In this document: piece after piece, positions 25,088-32,911 of the stretch
Layout of the letters: each line of letters starts with the position of its first letter
How positions within the stretch are numbered: the stretch's first letter is position 1
Source: RGIG5579 sp045590715
GTDB taxonomy: Bacteria; Bacillota; Clostridia; Oscillospirales; SIG627
Assembly (NCBI GenBank): GCA_045590715.1
Contig: JAZNRO010000049.1
Span: 1 to 64,000, forward strand
Direction: 5' to 3'
DNA length: 64,000 bases
The notes under the pieces: generated by a model
Database searches by the model: none
What the model was told of the DNA's origin: nothing
The model's input: the letters and a program-made list of their open reading frames with translations, nothing else
Translations under genes and position numbers: made by a program

Positions 25088-26170
25088 TTACAATATTTTT
25101 CTGTGAAGATCAAACAGTGTTTCTCGGCGATAGCGTGCTATGAAAGGAATCAGAATAATAAGAGTAGTAATCAACGTAATGAAAAGTACGATCATATAAT
25201 CAAAGATGGTAAAATGAAATGATTTACCGGCAATGCTATCAAAAGAAAAAACAGACGAAAAAGCACTGTAAAAAACAAGACCTAAAACAGAAGAGGTCAT
25301 ACATAAGAGAAAACATTCCCAGAAAGTAAATACAATAATATCTGATTTTGGAGCACCGACGATCATAGAAATCAAATTGTCTTTTTCAAAAGAGCCTAAC
25401 AGATAGCGAAGCAAAAGAAGGAAAGAACTGACTGCAATAAAATAACATAAAAATATCGGCAATAGTTCTCTTTGAGCATCCATCTGTATTTGCTGTACCA
25501 AACGGTGCGGTGCAACGACTGCTATACGGGAATCTGAAAAAATATTATTGAGATACTCCTCTATCAAAGAAGTTTCTTTTTCCGTTTCCGGAACGGCAAC
25601 AATTGCTATTTTTTGAGCCATTCCGCCCAAGGCTTCAAAAGCGTCAAAGGAAATATAATACCCGTCTCCGGTATATTTCCCTACTACCTGAAATTCTTTA
25701 TCCTGAAGAATGACCGTTTCCCCAAGATCACGCTCGGAAGTTCTGTCAACAATGATTTCATTGTCCTTTAAAGAATGGGGATCTGTTGTTCCGTAAAGCC
25801 GAACGAACTTTTGTTCCCCTTTCCAAAAAGTCACAACTCCAATTTGATCTTTTTCTCCGGCAGGCGTTAATCTTCGTTCCGCCATAACATTTTCAAACAA
25901 AGAGTTCTCAACAATAGGCCCTATATCCTCAATAGAAAAGCTTGTTTCCCGGGTTAAATCTTCCTGTGCTTCTCCCTGATAAAACACTTCATATTTCCTG
26001 AAATCTGCAATAGAAGTTACTTGATTTTTATAAAGAGCCATGGTTTGTCCATAAAAAGATGCAACAACAAAAGAACTGATTGCGCCCCCAAAAAGAAACA
26101 AGAGAAAAATGGCCTTGTTTCTCGTATAATATCCCTTCAAACGCGAAAAGATCAAATAAATCGTTTTCAT
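25088..26170 (-). CDS. FtsX-like ABC permease (second of three)
   Basis: A 360-residue membrane protein: an N-terminal helix (about 19-38), an extracytoplasmic domain of about 215 residues, and three C-terminal helices, ending in a basic tail RYRRETLFDLHRKIL. Its N-terminal segment FLLFGGAISSFVVASFYG is clearly similar to that of the first permease (FILGGILNAFVLASFSG), suggesting gene duplication. It sits 24 bases after the first permease and has a ribosome site AAAGGAG. It is unusually short for a MacB-type permease, because the extracytoplasmic domain is small. Confidence 0.8.
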   Translation of the reverse strand: MKTIYLIFSRLKGYYTRNKAIFLLFLFGGAISSFVVASFYGQTMALYKNQVTSIADFRKYEVFYQGEAQEDLTRETSFSIEDIGPIVENSLFENVMAERRLTPAGEKDQIGVVTFWKGEQKFVRLYGTTDPHSLKDNEIIVDRTSERDLGETVILQDKEFQVVGKYTGDGYYISFDAFEALGGMAQKIAIVAVPETEKETSLIEEYLNNIFSDSRIAVVAPHRLVQQIQMDAQRELLPIFLCYFIAVSSFLLLLRYLLGSFEKDNLISMIVGAPKSDIIVFTFWECFLLCMTSSVLGLVFYSAFSSVFSFDSIAGKSFHFTIFDYMIVLFITLITTLIILIPFIARYRRETLFDLHRKIL

Positions 26171-26194
26171 TGTTTACTCCTTTCGCAGATCTTT

Positions 26195-27454
26195 TTACAA
26201 ATTTCTCCTTCTTAATTCAACCGGATTTTGGATCTGAAATAATAAAACAAAGGGAATCAACACGGCAACACTTACTCCCGCCATAATGAGAAAGAGTATC
26301 GCATAATCCTGAAAACTTTCAGCCAAATAATAAACCGAAGTAATATGAGAAAACAAAGACGGCGATAACAATTTATGAAGAATAAGCCCGATCATCGCCG
26401 GAATTACGGAAAGAAGCAAACTCTCCGTAAAAACACAAGCAAAAAGTTTTCTTTTCTTCATTCCAACAATAATAGAGACCGCATTATCACCGGCAAGAGA
26501 ATTCAAAAGATAGCGAAGCAAAATTAAAAATGCAACCTGAGACATAAAGTAGCAAAAAACAATGGTGATCAGTCTCTCATAAAAACTGTGCAGCTGGATT
26601 CCGCCTTCCAACGGTTCCCCATAGGCCGACGGCCGATGAAGATAATAGCTAGGACCAAAAACCGTATCCAGAGGATAAGAAACATCCGTATATACCAGGT
26701 CATAATCAGAGAAGATCTCTCTGGCCAGATCAGTGACGGGATTTTCCTTTTCATCATAAGTTTCCGATGAAAAGAAAACGACTGCCGTAATAAGTCCGCC
26801 GCTTACCTCTTTCATGGCACTTGGTGTTATCAACGAGCAAAAAGTATTACTGGCTATTGAGGCAATTTCAAATTCCTTCCCGGCGATTACCTTCTTATCT
26901 CCGATTTTTTCGGACCAGTCAGTATAAATTATCTGATCATCCTGCAGTTCTTCATATTTCGTACTTCCTCCGATAATCTCCAATACCTCGTGTGCCGGGC
27001 CGACGCCGCTACCCACATGGAGCCATGTATTACTAGCCAGCGTCTCCCCTTTTATGATGGAATATAAAGATTTGCGCGAATGAATACCCGGATCATCAAA
27101 CCTTTCCTGAAAAATAACCATTACCTGCTCGATCAAATCACTTTTTGCAAGACGTTCTGCCTGATCCATGGTAATATGATCTTTTCTGGTATTTACATTA
27201 ATAAATCCGGTTCCATCTTCTGCCAAATCTGCTCCGTTAATTTCACCGGCATAATCCCAAGTAAGATAATACGTGCGATAAACGGGAGCATCCTTGGTAA
27301 CTCCGGACTGACGGATCAAGGCATAGGCCTCTCCGGAAAAGCTTGCCAAAACGAAAGCATTTAAAATTCCGCCTAAAATGAAAAGAGTAAAAATCAACTT
27401 ATTTCGCAAAAAATATGCAAAAATACGGTTTTTCACCAGCAAAAGATTTTTCAA
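26195..27454 (-). CDS. FtsX-like ABC permease (first of three)
   Basis: A 419-residue membrane protein with an N-terminal helix (about 20-38), a large extracytoplasmic domain, and three helices in the C-terminal 130 residues ending in a basic tail with FQIQNPVELRRRNL. It resembles the second permease at both ends. It is preceded by AAGGAGACAAATC. A GC-rich hairpin without a T-run separates it from the secreted-protein gene upstream, so the four ABC genes probably share that gene's transcript at a lower level. No specific substrate is indicated by sequence. Confidence 0.8.
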   Translation of the reverse strand: MKNLLLVKNRIFAYFLRNKLIFTLFILGGILNAFVLASFSGEAYALIRQSGVTKDAPVYRTYYLTWDYAGEINGADLAEDGTGFINVNTRKDHITMDQAERLAKSDLIEQVMVIFQERFDDPGIHSRKSLYSIIKGETLASNTWLHVGSGVGPAHEVLEIIGGSTKYEELQDDQIIYTDWSEKIGDKKVIAGKEFEIASIASNTFCSLITPSAMKEVSGGLITAVVFFSSETYDEKENPVTDLAREIFSDYDLVYTDVSYPLDTVFGPSYYLHRPSAYGEPLEGGIQLHSFYERLITIVFCYFMSQVAFLILLRYLLNSLAGDNAVSIIVGMKKRKLFACVFTESLLLSVIPAMIGLILHKLLSPSLFSHITSVYYLAESFQDYAILFLIMAGVSVAVLIPFVLLFQIQNPVELRRRNL

Positions 27455-27482
27455 GATTTGTCTCCTTTCTGCTTTTAAGGGT

Positions 27483-27509
27483 GCCCACCGCAGGATGTGT
27501 GCGGTGGGC
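27483..27509 (-). promoter_or_regulatory. GC-rich intercistronic hairpin
   Basis: Perfect 9-bp stem GCCCACCGC/GCGGTGGGC with a 9-base loop between the secreted-protein gene and the first permease. No T-run follows on the minus strand, so it is more likely an mRNA 3'-end stabiliser or partial terminator than a full terminator. Confidence 0.55.
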
Positions 27510-27577
27510 CGGAAATTTAAAATTTAGAAATCTTCACACCTTTGCAAAACAATAAATCGAAAGATATATCAATTATT

Positions 27578-28027
27578 TTAATACTCAGTGGCATACACAG
27601 TAAACCAATAATTATTGCTGGTTCCGTTTACTACGCGGCCGCCGTTAAAATCAGCAATTTTCATGAATTTCTTATCTTCAGCGGTCCCGCTCTTGGGAGC
27701 ACCTAAAGTTGCCCAACCAGAATTAATACTGGAAGAACCGTTAGAATCCGTGCGCTTGTAATTACTTTCGTTATTGGCACGGAAGATCTCTACCCAAGCA
27801 TAGCCGGAAGTCATACCGGAAGCTCCGAGCATAGTTGCTTCAGCACTGGCTCCAAGAGTAGTAGAATTAAAACTATAGACCCAATTCAGCGCATTGTTGA
27901 AAACTCCGTTTTGCCCTGTCTTCAAAGAAAGCCTAACATCATCATAGAAAGAGGCGCCGAACACTGGAACTGCAATAGCTGCGATCAAACAAACGATCAG
28001 CAATGTGGAAATAACGATCTTTTTCAT
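27578..28027 (-). CDS. Small secreted protein of unknown function
   Basis: A 149-residue protein. The start at 28027 follows AAAAGGAGAAATACA and opens with a signal peptide (MKKIVIS, a hydrophobic core, cleavage likely after VFGA at about 25). The mature part, about 125 residues, has no cysteines, is rich in Ser, Asn, Gly and aromatic residues, and ends in a NYWFTVYATEY motif, suggesting a beta-rich extracellular fold. It lies upstream of a dedicated three-permease ABC operon and is divergent from padR. This secreted protein-plus-FtsX/MacB arrangement recalls lactococcin-972-type bacteriocin loci, but I could not match the sequence itself to that family. The ABC genes could be for immunity or export. 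Function unknown. Confidence 0.75.
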   Translation of the reverse strand: MKKIVISTLLIVCLIAAIAVPVFGASFYDDVRLSLKTGQNGVFNNALNWVYSFNSTTLGASAEATMLGASGMTSGYAWVEIFRANNESNYKRTDSNGSSSINSGWATLGAPKSGTAEDKKFMKIADFNGGRVVNGTSNNYWFTVYATEY

Positions 28028-28169
28028 TGTATTTCTCCTTTTCTGTATTTTTTCATTTATTTTATAAATACGCTTTTTCTTTTTTGGGGTGAAAAATACT
28101 CCTTTGTATTTATTCACCGATCAAATGCGAAAAAGCATCCGCACACTCAAATCAATGAAGGCGGAAATA

Positions 28170-28187
28170 TTTGACTTAAAAGTCAAA
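28170..28187. repeat. Inverted repeat in the leader of the secreted-protein gene
   Basis: Perfect 8-base arms TTTGACTT/AAGTCAAA around AA. It lies next to a near-perfect Shine-Dalgarno (GGAGGTGAT on the minus strand, 28199-28191) in the roughly 210-base leader. That site could serve a TTG-started ORF of about 21 codons or be masked by the hairpin. Confidence 0.4.
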
Positions 28188-28246
28188 AAAATCACCTCCC
28201 TTTCTCATTCTGCATCAATTTGTGAATAATTGATGTTTCTAACATT

Positions 28247-28310
28247 AGTATATATTGCCAATTACTTATTGTCAATAGCTATTGACAAAAAATATAAAAA
28301 AATTTAATAT
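28247..28310. promoter_or_regulatory. Back-to-back promoters sharing a 20-bp palindrome (PadR operator)
   Basis: A perfect palindrome TTGTCAATAGCTATTGACAA lies at 28269-28288. Its right arm gives the plus-strand -35 TTGACA (28282-28287), with a 17-bp spacer to TAATAT (28305-28310), for padR. Its left arm gives the minus-strand -35 TTGACA (28275-28270), with a 17-bp spacer to TATACT (28252-28247), for the secreted-protein gene. A repressor bound here would block both promoters at once; PadR is the obvious candidate. The 327-base gap between the divergent genes holds this site and the leader repeats. Confidence 0.8.
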
Positions 28311-28354
28311 AACAATAGTCCTATCCGCTATTTCAAAATCTTAAGGAGTAGTTT

Positions 28355-28747
28355 ATGGAAAAAGACCTGGACGCTATCGTTTCGGAGGTTTCTACCAATT
28401 TCAAACGCGGAACCACGGAAATGCTACTTTTATCCCTTTTGACTTTAAAAGACTGGTATGTATACGATCTTTCCAAAACATTGAAAAAGGCAAGCAACGA
28501 AAAGTTTGATATTCAGGGGCCTTCCCTGTACACTGCACTTTATCGTATGCAAGATCACGGTTTTGTTTCAAGCCATCGGGTCTTGATCGGACAACGGACA
28601 AGGATCTACTATCACCTTTTACCAAAAGGTGAAGAATATTTGAAAAAAATTCTGAAAGAGTATTTTGAAGTGGGCAGCGGTATTCATTCCGTGCTACAAT
28701 ACACAGAACTAAACGAAAAAAACGCGCAAAACGATGAGGAACCCTGA
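28355..28747 (+). CDS. PadR-family transcriptional regulator
   Basis: A 130-residue PadR winged-helix repressor: the N-terminal segment KRGTTEMLLLSLLTLKDWYVYDL is the PadR signature (shown in parts GTTEMLLLSLL and WYVYDL), the recognition region follows in IQGPSLYTALYRMQDHGFV, and the wing in RTRIYYHLLPKGEEYL. A short C-terminal dimerisation helix follows, as in PadR subfamily 1. PadR proteins usually repress adjacent transport or stress genes and themselves, and respond to small hydrophobic ligands. The 20-bp palindrome in front of it is the likely operator for both its own gene and the divergent secreted-protein/ABC operon. The stop lies one base before the next ATG. Confidence 0.92.
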   Translation: MEKDLDAIVSEVSTNFKRGTTEMLLLSLLTLKDWYVYDLSKTLKKASNEKFDIQGPSLYTALYRMQDHGFVSSHRVLIGQRTRIYYHLLPKGEEYLKKILKEYFEVGSGIHSVLQYTELNEKNAQNDEEP

Positions 28748-28748
28748 T

Positions 28749-29138
28749 ATGGATGAGAAATTTCTAAAAAATTATTACAAAAAAGTACGAAAAGAATTAA
28801 AATGCCCCAGGAAAATGAAAAAAGAGATCCTGGCAAATATGAAAAGCGATATTGAGGAATATTTCGCGGAGTTTCCGGATGAAACAGAGTCTGGTTTTAT
28901 CGACCGCTTTGGAGAACCCAAGCAGTACGCCAAGATATATATAACTACGTTAAATAACGACGTATTAAAGAAAAAGCTATCCCGAAATGTCTTTGGCCTC
29001 CGATTATGGCTTTTCTCCATTATCATTATGCTTTTGATCTTTATTGCAGTCCTTATCGGTATGATCCGCTGGAATAAGAGAACAACTCCCGTATTTTACA
29101 CACAAGAGATCGTATACGAATCTCAACTACAAAAATAG
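28749..29138 (+). CDS. HAAS/DUF1700-like membrane protein, PadR partner
   Basis: A 129-residue protein: the N-terminal 75 residues form a helical, charged HAAS-type domain (FLKNYYKKVRKELKCPRKMK, then FIDRFGEPKQYA with the conserved GEP motif). One transmembrane helix follows (about 83-106), then a short extracytoplasmic tail. Genes of this type habitually follow padR genes and are thought to modulate them at the membrane. The start at 28749 is preferred over 28734 because GAGGAA lies 8 bases upstream, inside the padR end. A terminator follows. Confidence 0.8.
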   Translation: MDEKFLKNYYKKVRKELKCPRKMKKEILANMKSDIEEYFAEFPDETESGFIDRFGEPKQYAKIYITTLNNDVLKKKLSRNVFGLRLWLFSIIIMLLIFIAVLIGMIRWNKRTTPVFYTQEIVYESQLQK

Positions 29139-29147
29139 AAAAGTCAA

Positions 29148-29186
29148 ACAAAAAAAACAGCACCCGATTTGGGTGCTGTTTTCATT
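29148..29186. terminator. Bidirectional terminator
   Basis: Ten-base stem AACAGCACCC/GGGTGCTGTT with a GATTT loop, A-run before and T-run after. It lies between the convergent HAAS-like and DUF4838 genes. Confidence 0.9.
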
Positions 29187-29200
29187 TTTATCAGTATGCT

Positions 29201-31168
29201 TTATTTGTCTACGCCGTAGTCGATCTTTTCGTTTTCTTTCTTCAGTACGCGCTTATACATGGCGTTTGCCAAAGTAAAGATGTCAAAGTATCTTTCCAGT
29301 TCGTATTCGTATTTACCGAAGTCTGCAATGAACTTATTGTAAAGTTCTTTTGCTTCCTTGCCGGCGCCAACGGATTTTAAGATCATCACGTCTGCAATGC
29401 CGCAAGCGTATTCCAGATATCTGCGAAGGATTCTGTATGCTACGGTCTGGGTACGAACGGGGCTGTTCTTATGGGCTTCTACGAAGGGTTTGAACTCTTC
29501 TACCAAAGGACGAACCTGGCGCAGTTTTTCTGCCATAGCGGGATTGTAGTACTGGCCGATCTCAGGATTAGCGGAGTTTTCACCTGCCATAAACTTGTGG
29601 TCGATGAGTTCTCCCAGTTTTTCAAGGAAAGTAACGACCTCTTTCCAGTCTTCGCCGTAGATGTGGCTGAAATAGTCTTCCTTCAGTGCTTCAAAATCAA
29701 GGTCGGTATCAAAGAGGGTGTGACCGTAAGTATAGAAGGGGAAACCGTTGGGGAAGAAGCCTCTCTGGGAGCCGTCTTCAATGGTACCGCCGAACTTGTG
29801 GTACTTGTAGCCCTTGATATCCTCATTGATGATCTGGGCGAAGCGGGTAGTAGAAAATTCATAGGCCATATTGTACCAGAAGTGGTATTCATAAACCAGA
29901 ATATCTACATTGCAAGTGTCCTGCCAGGATTTGGCAAAGGCAATACCGGTATCGCTGGCAGTAGGCAGATCCACCTTGTTTCTTACGTACTTGGGAAGAT
30001 TTGCGGTAGAAACGGGACGCTGGGCAACGCCCTCGGTATAAGTACGGGTAATGGGCGCAAGGAGAATGGTAAATCTATCGGGGTGATTCAGTCTTTCTAC
30101 TTCGGGAGCAAAAAGGGTGTCGTAATAGCAGATCATTACGATATGGGTATCAAGACCGCGGCGGATCAGTTCGTCGTCGATCTCATTTAAAAGGATCATG
30201 TACCAGTCGGTAGCAGTCTTCTTCACACACTCTTCGCACTCGCAGTGGTTATTTACCATATCGGAAAGCCAAACGTGGAGAAAGTCTACGTTGGTAGAGA
30301 TCTCTGCATAGTCAACAACGGCCTTGGCAACCAGTCTGCGTGCCTCGGGATTGGACATACAGAAGTTGGTGAGCCAGGGGTCGCCGTGATAGATGGCTCT
30401 CTTACCGTCAAACAGGGCAATATAATCTTTTGCGGCAATATATTCGGGGCGCTTCTCCCACTCTTCTTCGGTAAATCTGGTTTCGGGGTCAATGCCAAGA
30501 CCCTTGGTGGTCCAGCCATGGCCGATATCGTGGAACTGAAGACCGCGCTTGGAAATTTCAACCTCGCACTGCTTCTTCCACTGAACCAGAGTTTCCTTGG
30601 TAACAGGTTCGGGCTCGCGGTTTGCGGTGTTGTTACGATGTTCGTAATAGAAGTTATAATAGCCGGGAGCAAAGAACTCCAGCATAAAGATATTCATACC
30701 CAGCTTGGGAGCAAAATCAATGGCCTCCAGCATATTGGACTGGTATTCTGCGCCTTCGTTGCACCAACCTCTATAGCGGTTTGATGCCATCTTATGGAAT
30801 TTTACGCCTTCTACTTCCTTCATAGGAATGATCTCGCCGTCCACACCTGGGAAAAGCCAGCGGCAACCGTTCATGGTAAGGAAGCGGTAAACAGCAAGAA
30901 GTACGCTTCTTACGTTGTTACCGGAAATGATACCGCCGTCTTTGTCGGTATCGATATGCAGGATATCATCCAGGTTATTATCAGGGGCCTCGCTGGTATC
31001 AAGACCGAAATCAGCCATCACACCCAGGCGGAAGCCTTCTTTTGCTTCGGGGTCATAAGCAATCGGAATTTCGCCGCATTCGGGCATCATCATTCTCAAA
31101 TACTTTTTGAGTTCTTCTGCCGCGAAATCTACCACAGGGCTTGACGTAATTTTTTTAATGGTGTACAT
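29201..31168 (-). CDS. DUF4838-family protein, glycoside-hydrolase-like
   Basis: A 655-residue protein. The N-terminal 120 residues resemble the alpha-glucuronidase-type small domain (FAAEELKKYLRMMMPECGEIP, in pieces AAEELKKYLRMMM; then a GNNVRSVLLAVYRFL segment). A DUF4838 TIM-barrel-like domain follows, with FMLEFFAPGY, a HVWLSDMVNNHCECEEC metal-like segment and the MICYYDTLFAPE motif. Proteins of this family occur in carbohydrate-processing loci, but activity is unproven. There is no signal peptide, so it is cytoplasmic and would act on imported oligosaccharide. It is monocistronic, with its own TATAAT promoter and shared terminator, and no sugar transporter is adjacent. The start follows AAGGAGAGCG. 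Confidence 0.75.
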   Translation of the reverse strand: MYTIKKITSSPVVDFAAEELKKYLRMMMPECGEIPIAYDPEAKEGFRLGVMADFGLDTSEAPDNNLDDILHIDTDKDGGIISGNNVRSVLLAVYRFLTMNGCRWLFPGVDGEIIPMKEVEGVKFHKMASNRYRGWCNEGAEYQSNMLEAIDFAPKLGMNIFMLEFFAPGYYNFYYEHRNNTANREPEPVTKETLVQWKKQCEVEISKRGLQFHDIGHGWTTKGLGIDPETRFTEEEWEKRPEYIAAKDYIALFDGKRAIYHGDPWLTNFCMSNPEARRLVAKAVVDYAEISTNVDFLHVWLSDMVNNHCECEECVKKTATDWYMILLNEIDDELIRRGLDTHIVMICYYDTLFAPEVERLNHPDRFTILLAPITRTYTEGVAQRPVSTANLPKYVRNKVDLPTASDTGIAFAKSWQDTCNVDILVYEYHFWYNMAYEFSTTRFAQIINEDIKGYKYHKFGGTIEDGSQRGFFPNGFPFYTYGHTLFDTDLDFEALKEDYFSHIYGEDWKEVVTFLEKLGELIDHKFMAGENSANPEIGQYYNPAMAEKLRQVRPLVEEFKPFVEAHKNSPVRTQTVAYRILRRYLEYACGIADVMILKSVGAGKEAKELYNKFIADFGKYEYELERYFDIFTLANAMYKRVLKKENEKIDYGVDK

Positions 31169-31238
31169 TCTCGCTCTCCTTTAGGTTGTTTTGCTTTTTT
31201 CCGCATCAAGGCAAAGGCCTTTCTGCACCTTAACTCTT

Positions 31239-31267
31239 ATTATATCATACCGAAAAAACCATTGCAA
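31239..31267 (-). promoter_or_regulatory. Promoter of the DUF4838 gene
   Basis: Minus strand TTGCAA (31267-31262), 17-bp spacer ending in TATGA, TATAAT (31244-31239). The leader would be about 65 bases. Confidence 0.6.
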
Positions 31268-31308
31268 TAAAAACAAGGCAGTTTTTTCCATAAAAAAGCC
31301 GAAAAAAC

Positions 31309-31349
31309 AAAGAAATGCGACCGTTTTTTTCCGTAGTCGCATTTCTTTT
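31309..31349 (-). terminator. Terminator after the HAD phosphatase gene
   Basis: Twelve-base stem AAGAAATGCGAC/GTCGCATTTCTT with a T-rich loop, just downstream of the yjjG-like stop on the minus strand. Confidence 0.75.
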
Positions 31350-31351
31350 CC

Positions 31352-32047
31352 TTATAAGATCTTTTCTATTTCTTTCAGGGTATAAACCACAAAATCGGGC
31401 TTTCTTTCCTCTGGGATCTCCTGCTTTTTGGCGTTGTACAAAAGAGTCTTAATGCCGGCATTCTTTCCGCCTGCCATATCGGAAGTGATAGAATCACCGA
31501 TGATCATCATCTCCTCCGGCAAAATAGGAGTAGGTTGATCTTTGTTCAAACGATCAAAACAAATGTCAAAATACTCCCGCGAGGGTTTCGAGTGCCCCAT
31601 CTCTTCGGAAATAAAAAGATGAGAAAAATACGGGAGCATTCCGCCTATTTTCAGTCTGTTTACCTGCTGAAGATAGGGCCCGTTGCTGGCGGCACAAAGG
31701 ATATATTTTTCCTTTAAATAAGAAAGAAGCTCCAGGGCTCCCTCTTCCGGAATGGCACTGTCAAAAAGGCAATCACGAAAATAGGCTTCAAATTTTACTC
31801 CGTCTGCCTTGAAGCCAAGAGCTTCAAACACCAGGTTCCAACGGATCTTTTTCAGTTCCTCAAAAGAAAGTTCCCCTTCCTCCAGCCTATGCCAAAGAGA
31901 AGAATTGACCTTGTGAAAAACAGAAAGCATCTCATCTTGAAATTCACCGATTTGAAAGACCTCAAAACCGCTTTTCATGGCTTCTTTTACATACTGCTGA
32001 AAACTTAAAAGCGTATCGTCAATATCCAGTAATATCACCTTCAGCAC
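31352..32047 (-). CDS. HAD-superfamily phosphatase, YjjG-like
   Basis: A 231-residue haloacid-dehalogenase hydrolase. Motif I DIDDT (8-12) gives the nucleophile Asp8 and acid Asp10; motif II is CAASNGP; motif III uses the lysine near SKPSREYF; motif IV is MIIGDSITSDMAGG. It has the inserted helical cap of the YjjG/PynA pyrimidine 5'-nucleotidase group, which removes unusual nucleotides. A generic nucleotide or sugar phosphatase is also possible. The start follows GGGAGGTGATC. It is the last clearly chromosomal gene before the prophage. Confidence 0.85.
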   Translation of the reverse strand: MLKVILLDIDDTLLSFQQYVKEAMKSGFEVFQIGEFQDEMLSVFHKVNSSLWHRLEEGELSFEELKKIRWNLVFEALGFKADGVKFEAYFRDCLFDSAIPEEGALELLSYLKEKYILCAASNGPYLQQVNRLKIGGMLPYFSHLFISEEMGHSKPSREYFDICFDRLNKDQPTPILPEEMMIIGDSITSDMAGGKNAGIKTLLYNAKKQEIPEERKPDFVVYTLKEIEKIL

Positions 32048-32145
32048 AAGATCACCTCCCCTTTTCTTCTATTTTACACAAAAAAGAAAAAATTGCAATG
32101 GCAGATATAGGCGCAGATGAATCGGTACATCTATGATATACGTAA

Positions 32146-32176
32146 TAAAAAAGAGGGATAAAACTCCCTCTTTTCT
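32146..32176 (-). terminator. Terminator at the host-prophage boundary region
   Basis: Nine-base stem AAAGAGGGA/TCCCTCTTT with a TAAAAC loop and A/T runs, just downstream of the SHOCT-domain gene on the minus strand. Confidence 0.8.
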
Positions 32177-32178
32177 TA

Positions 32179-32661
32179 TTACAGCCCAAGCAATTCTTTT
32201 TTCTTTACATTAAATTCTTCTTCGGTAATAACACCAAGATCCAAAAGTTCTTTAAATTTCTTAATTTCATCAGCAACAGACACTTCGTTTATGACAACAT
32301 TGTCTTTCTTGGTTTTGTATTCTTCAATTTGTTTTTTGCAGTACTCGGCAACTTCTACCATCTTTTTATTTGGTATTTTTGTTGTTTCCCAATTAAAGGA
32401 GTTTTCCGCGTAAAAATTACCGCCGCCGCCACTATTAACGCCACTACTTGCGGTCTCAAATTGTAAATAACCAATCATTAGTCCCGCTTTCTTAAATTGA
32501 ATACCGATACAATCGGAAAAATAAATTGTTTTCTCTCCGTTAAGAGCGCTACCCGTTAATATGGACCCTAAATTAACCTTTGCCTTTATAACTACTTTAT
32601 CCTTATAAACGTCTAAATGTTTCCCTCTAACACCTTTCAATTCGTAAATCTTTTCACTCAT
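32179..32661 (-). CDS. SHOCT-domain protein
   Basis: A 160-residue protein. The N-terminal about 100 residues have a beta-rich, PH-like (DUF4429-type) character, with a Gly/Ser-rich loop near residue 78. The C-terminal 30 residues form a SHOCT domain (DEIKKFKELLDLGVITEEEF...KKELL pattern). Such proteins are common near prophage ends and other mobile elements; their role is unknown. The ATG at 32661 is chosen because GAGGTG precedes it; a GTG nine bases upstream is the alternative. It may be phage cargo or the last host gene; the 250-base gap to the endolysin and its own terminator separate it from the late operon. Confidence 0.72.
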   Translation of the reverse strand: MSEKIYELKGVRGKHLDVYKDKVVIKAKVNLGSILTGSALNGEKTIYFSDCIGIQFKKAGLMIGYLQFETASSGVNSGGGGNFYAENSFNWETTKIPNKKMVEVAEYCKKQIEEYKTKKDNVVINEVSVADEIKKFKELLDLGVITEEEFNVKKKELLGL

Positions 32662-32771
32662 ATTAAGCACCTCAACGTATTATTTTTAGACATATCTCAC
32701 TACCATATTAAGGTAATTGCCAATATAATTAAATAACTCTTTTACATTGTTTACAAAATGTTCACAGACGG

Positions 32772-32816
32772 CATAAAAAAAGGGGGGTAGCCCCGTTTGA
32801 GGCTACCCCTTTTATT
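32772..32816 (-). terminator. Late-operon terminator of the prophage
   Basis: Strong stem AGGGGnGTAGCC/GGCTACCCCT with an 8-base loop, A-run on one side and T-run on the other, about 95 bases after the endolysin stop on the minus strand. Bases 32662-32911 otherwise hold no recognisable gene. Confidence 0.88.
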
Positions 32817-32911
32817 TTGCGATATTTTGCCGTTTTTAGCGCTTTTAGTTTTACCCTACTTGGGTATTATTAGTGTAACGCTTAACGTGCGCGTGTTGGG
32901 CGCGTGCTGGG

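Noticed and set aside
27578..28027. Lactococcin-972 family bacteriocin
   Set aside because: Gene context is similar, but the sequence does not show the pattern I know for that family; left as unknown secreted protein.
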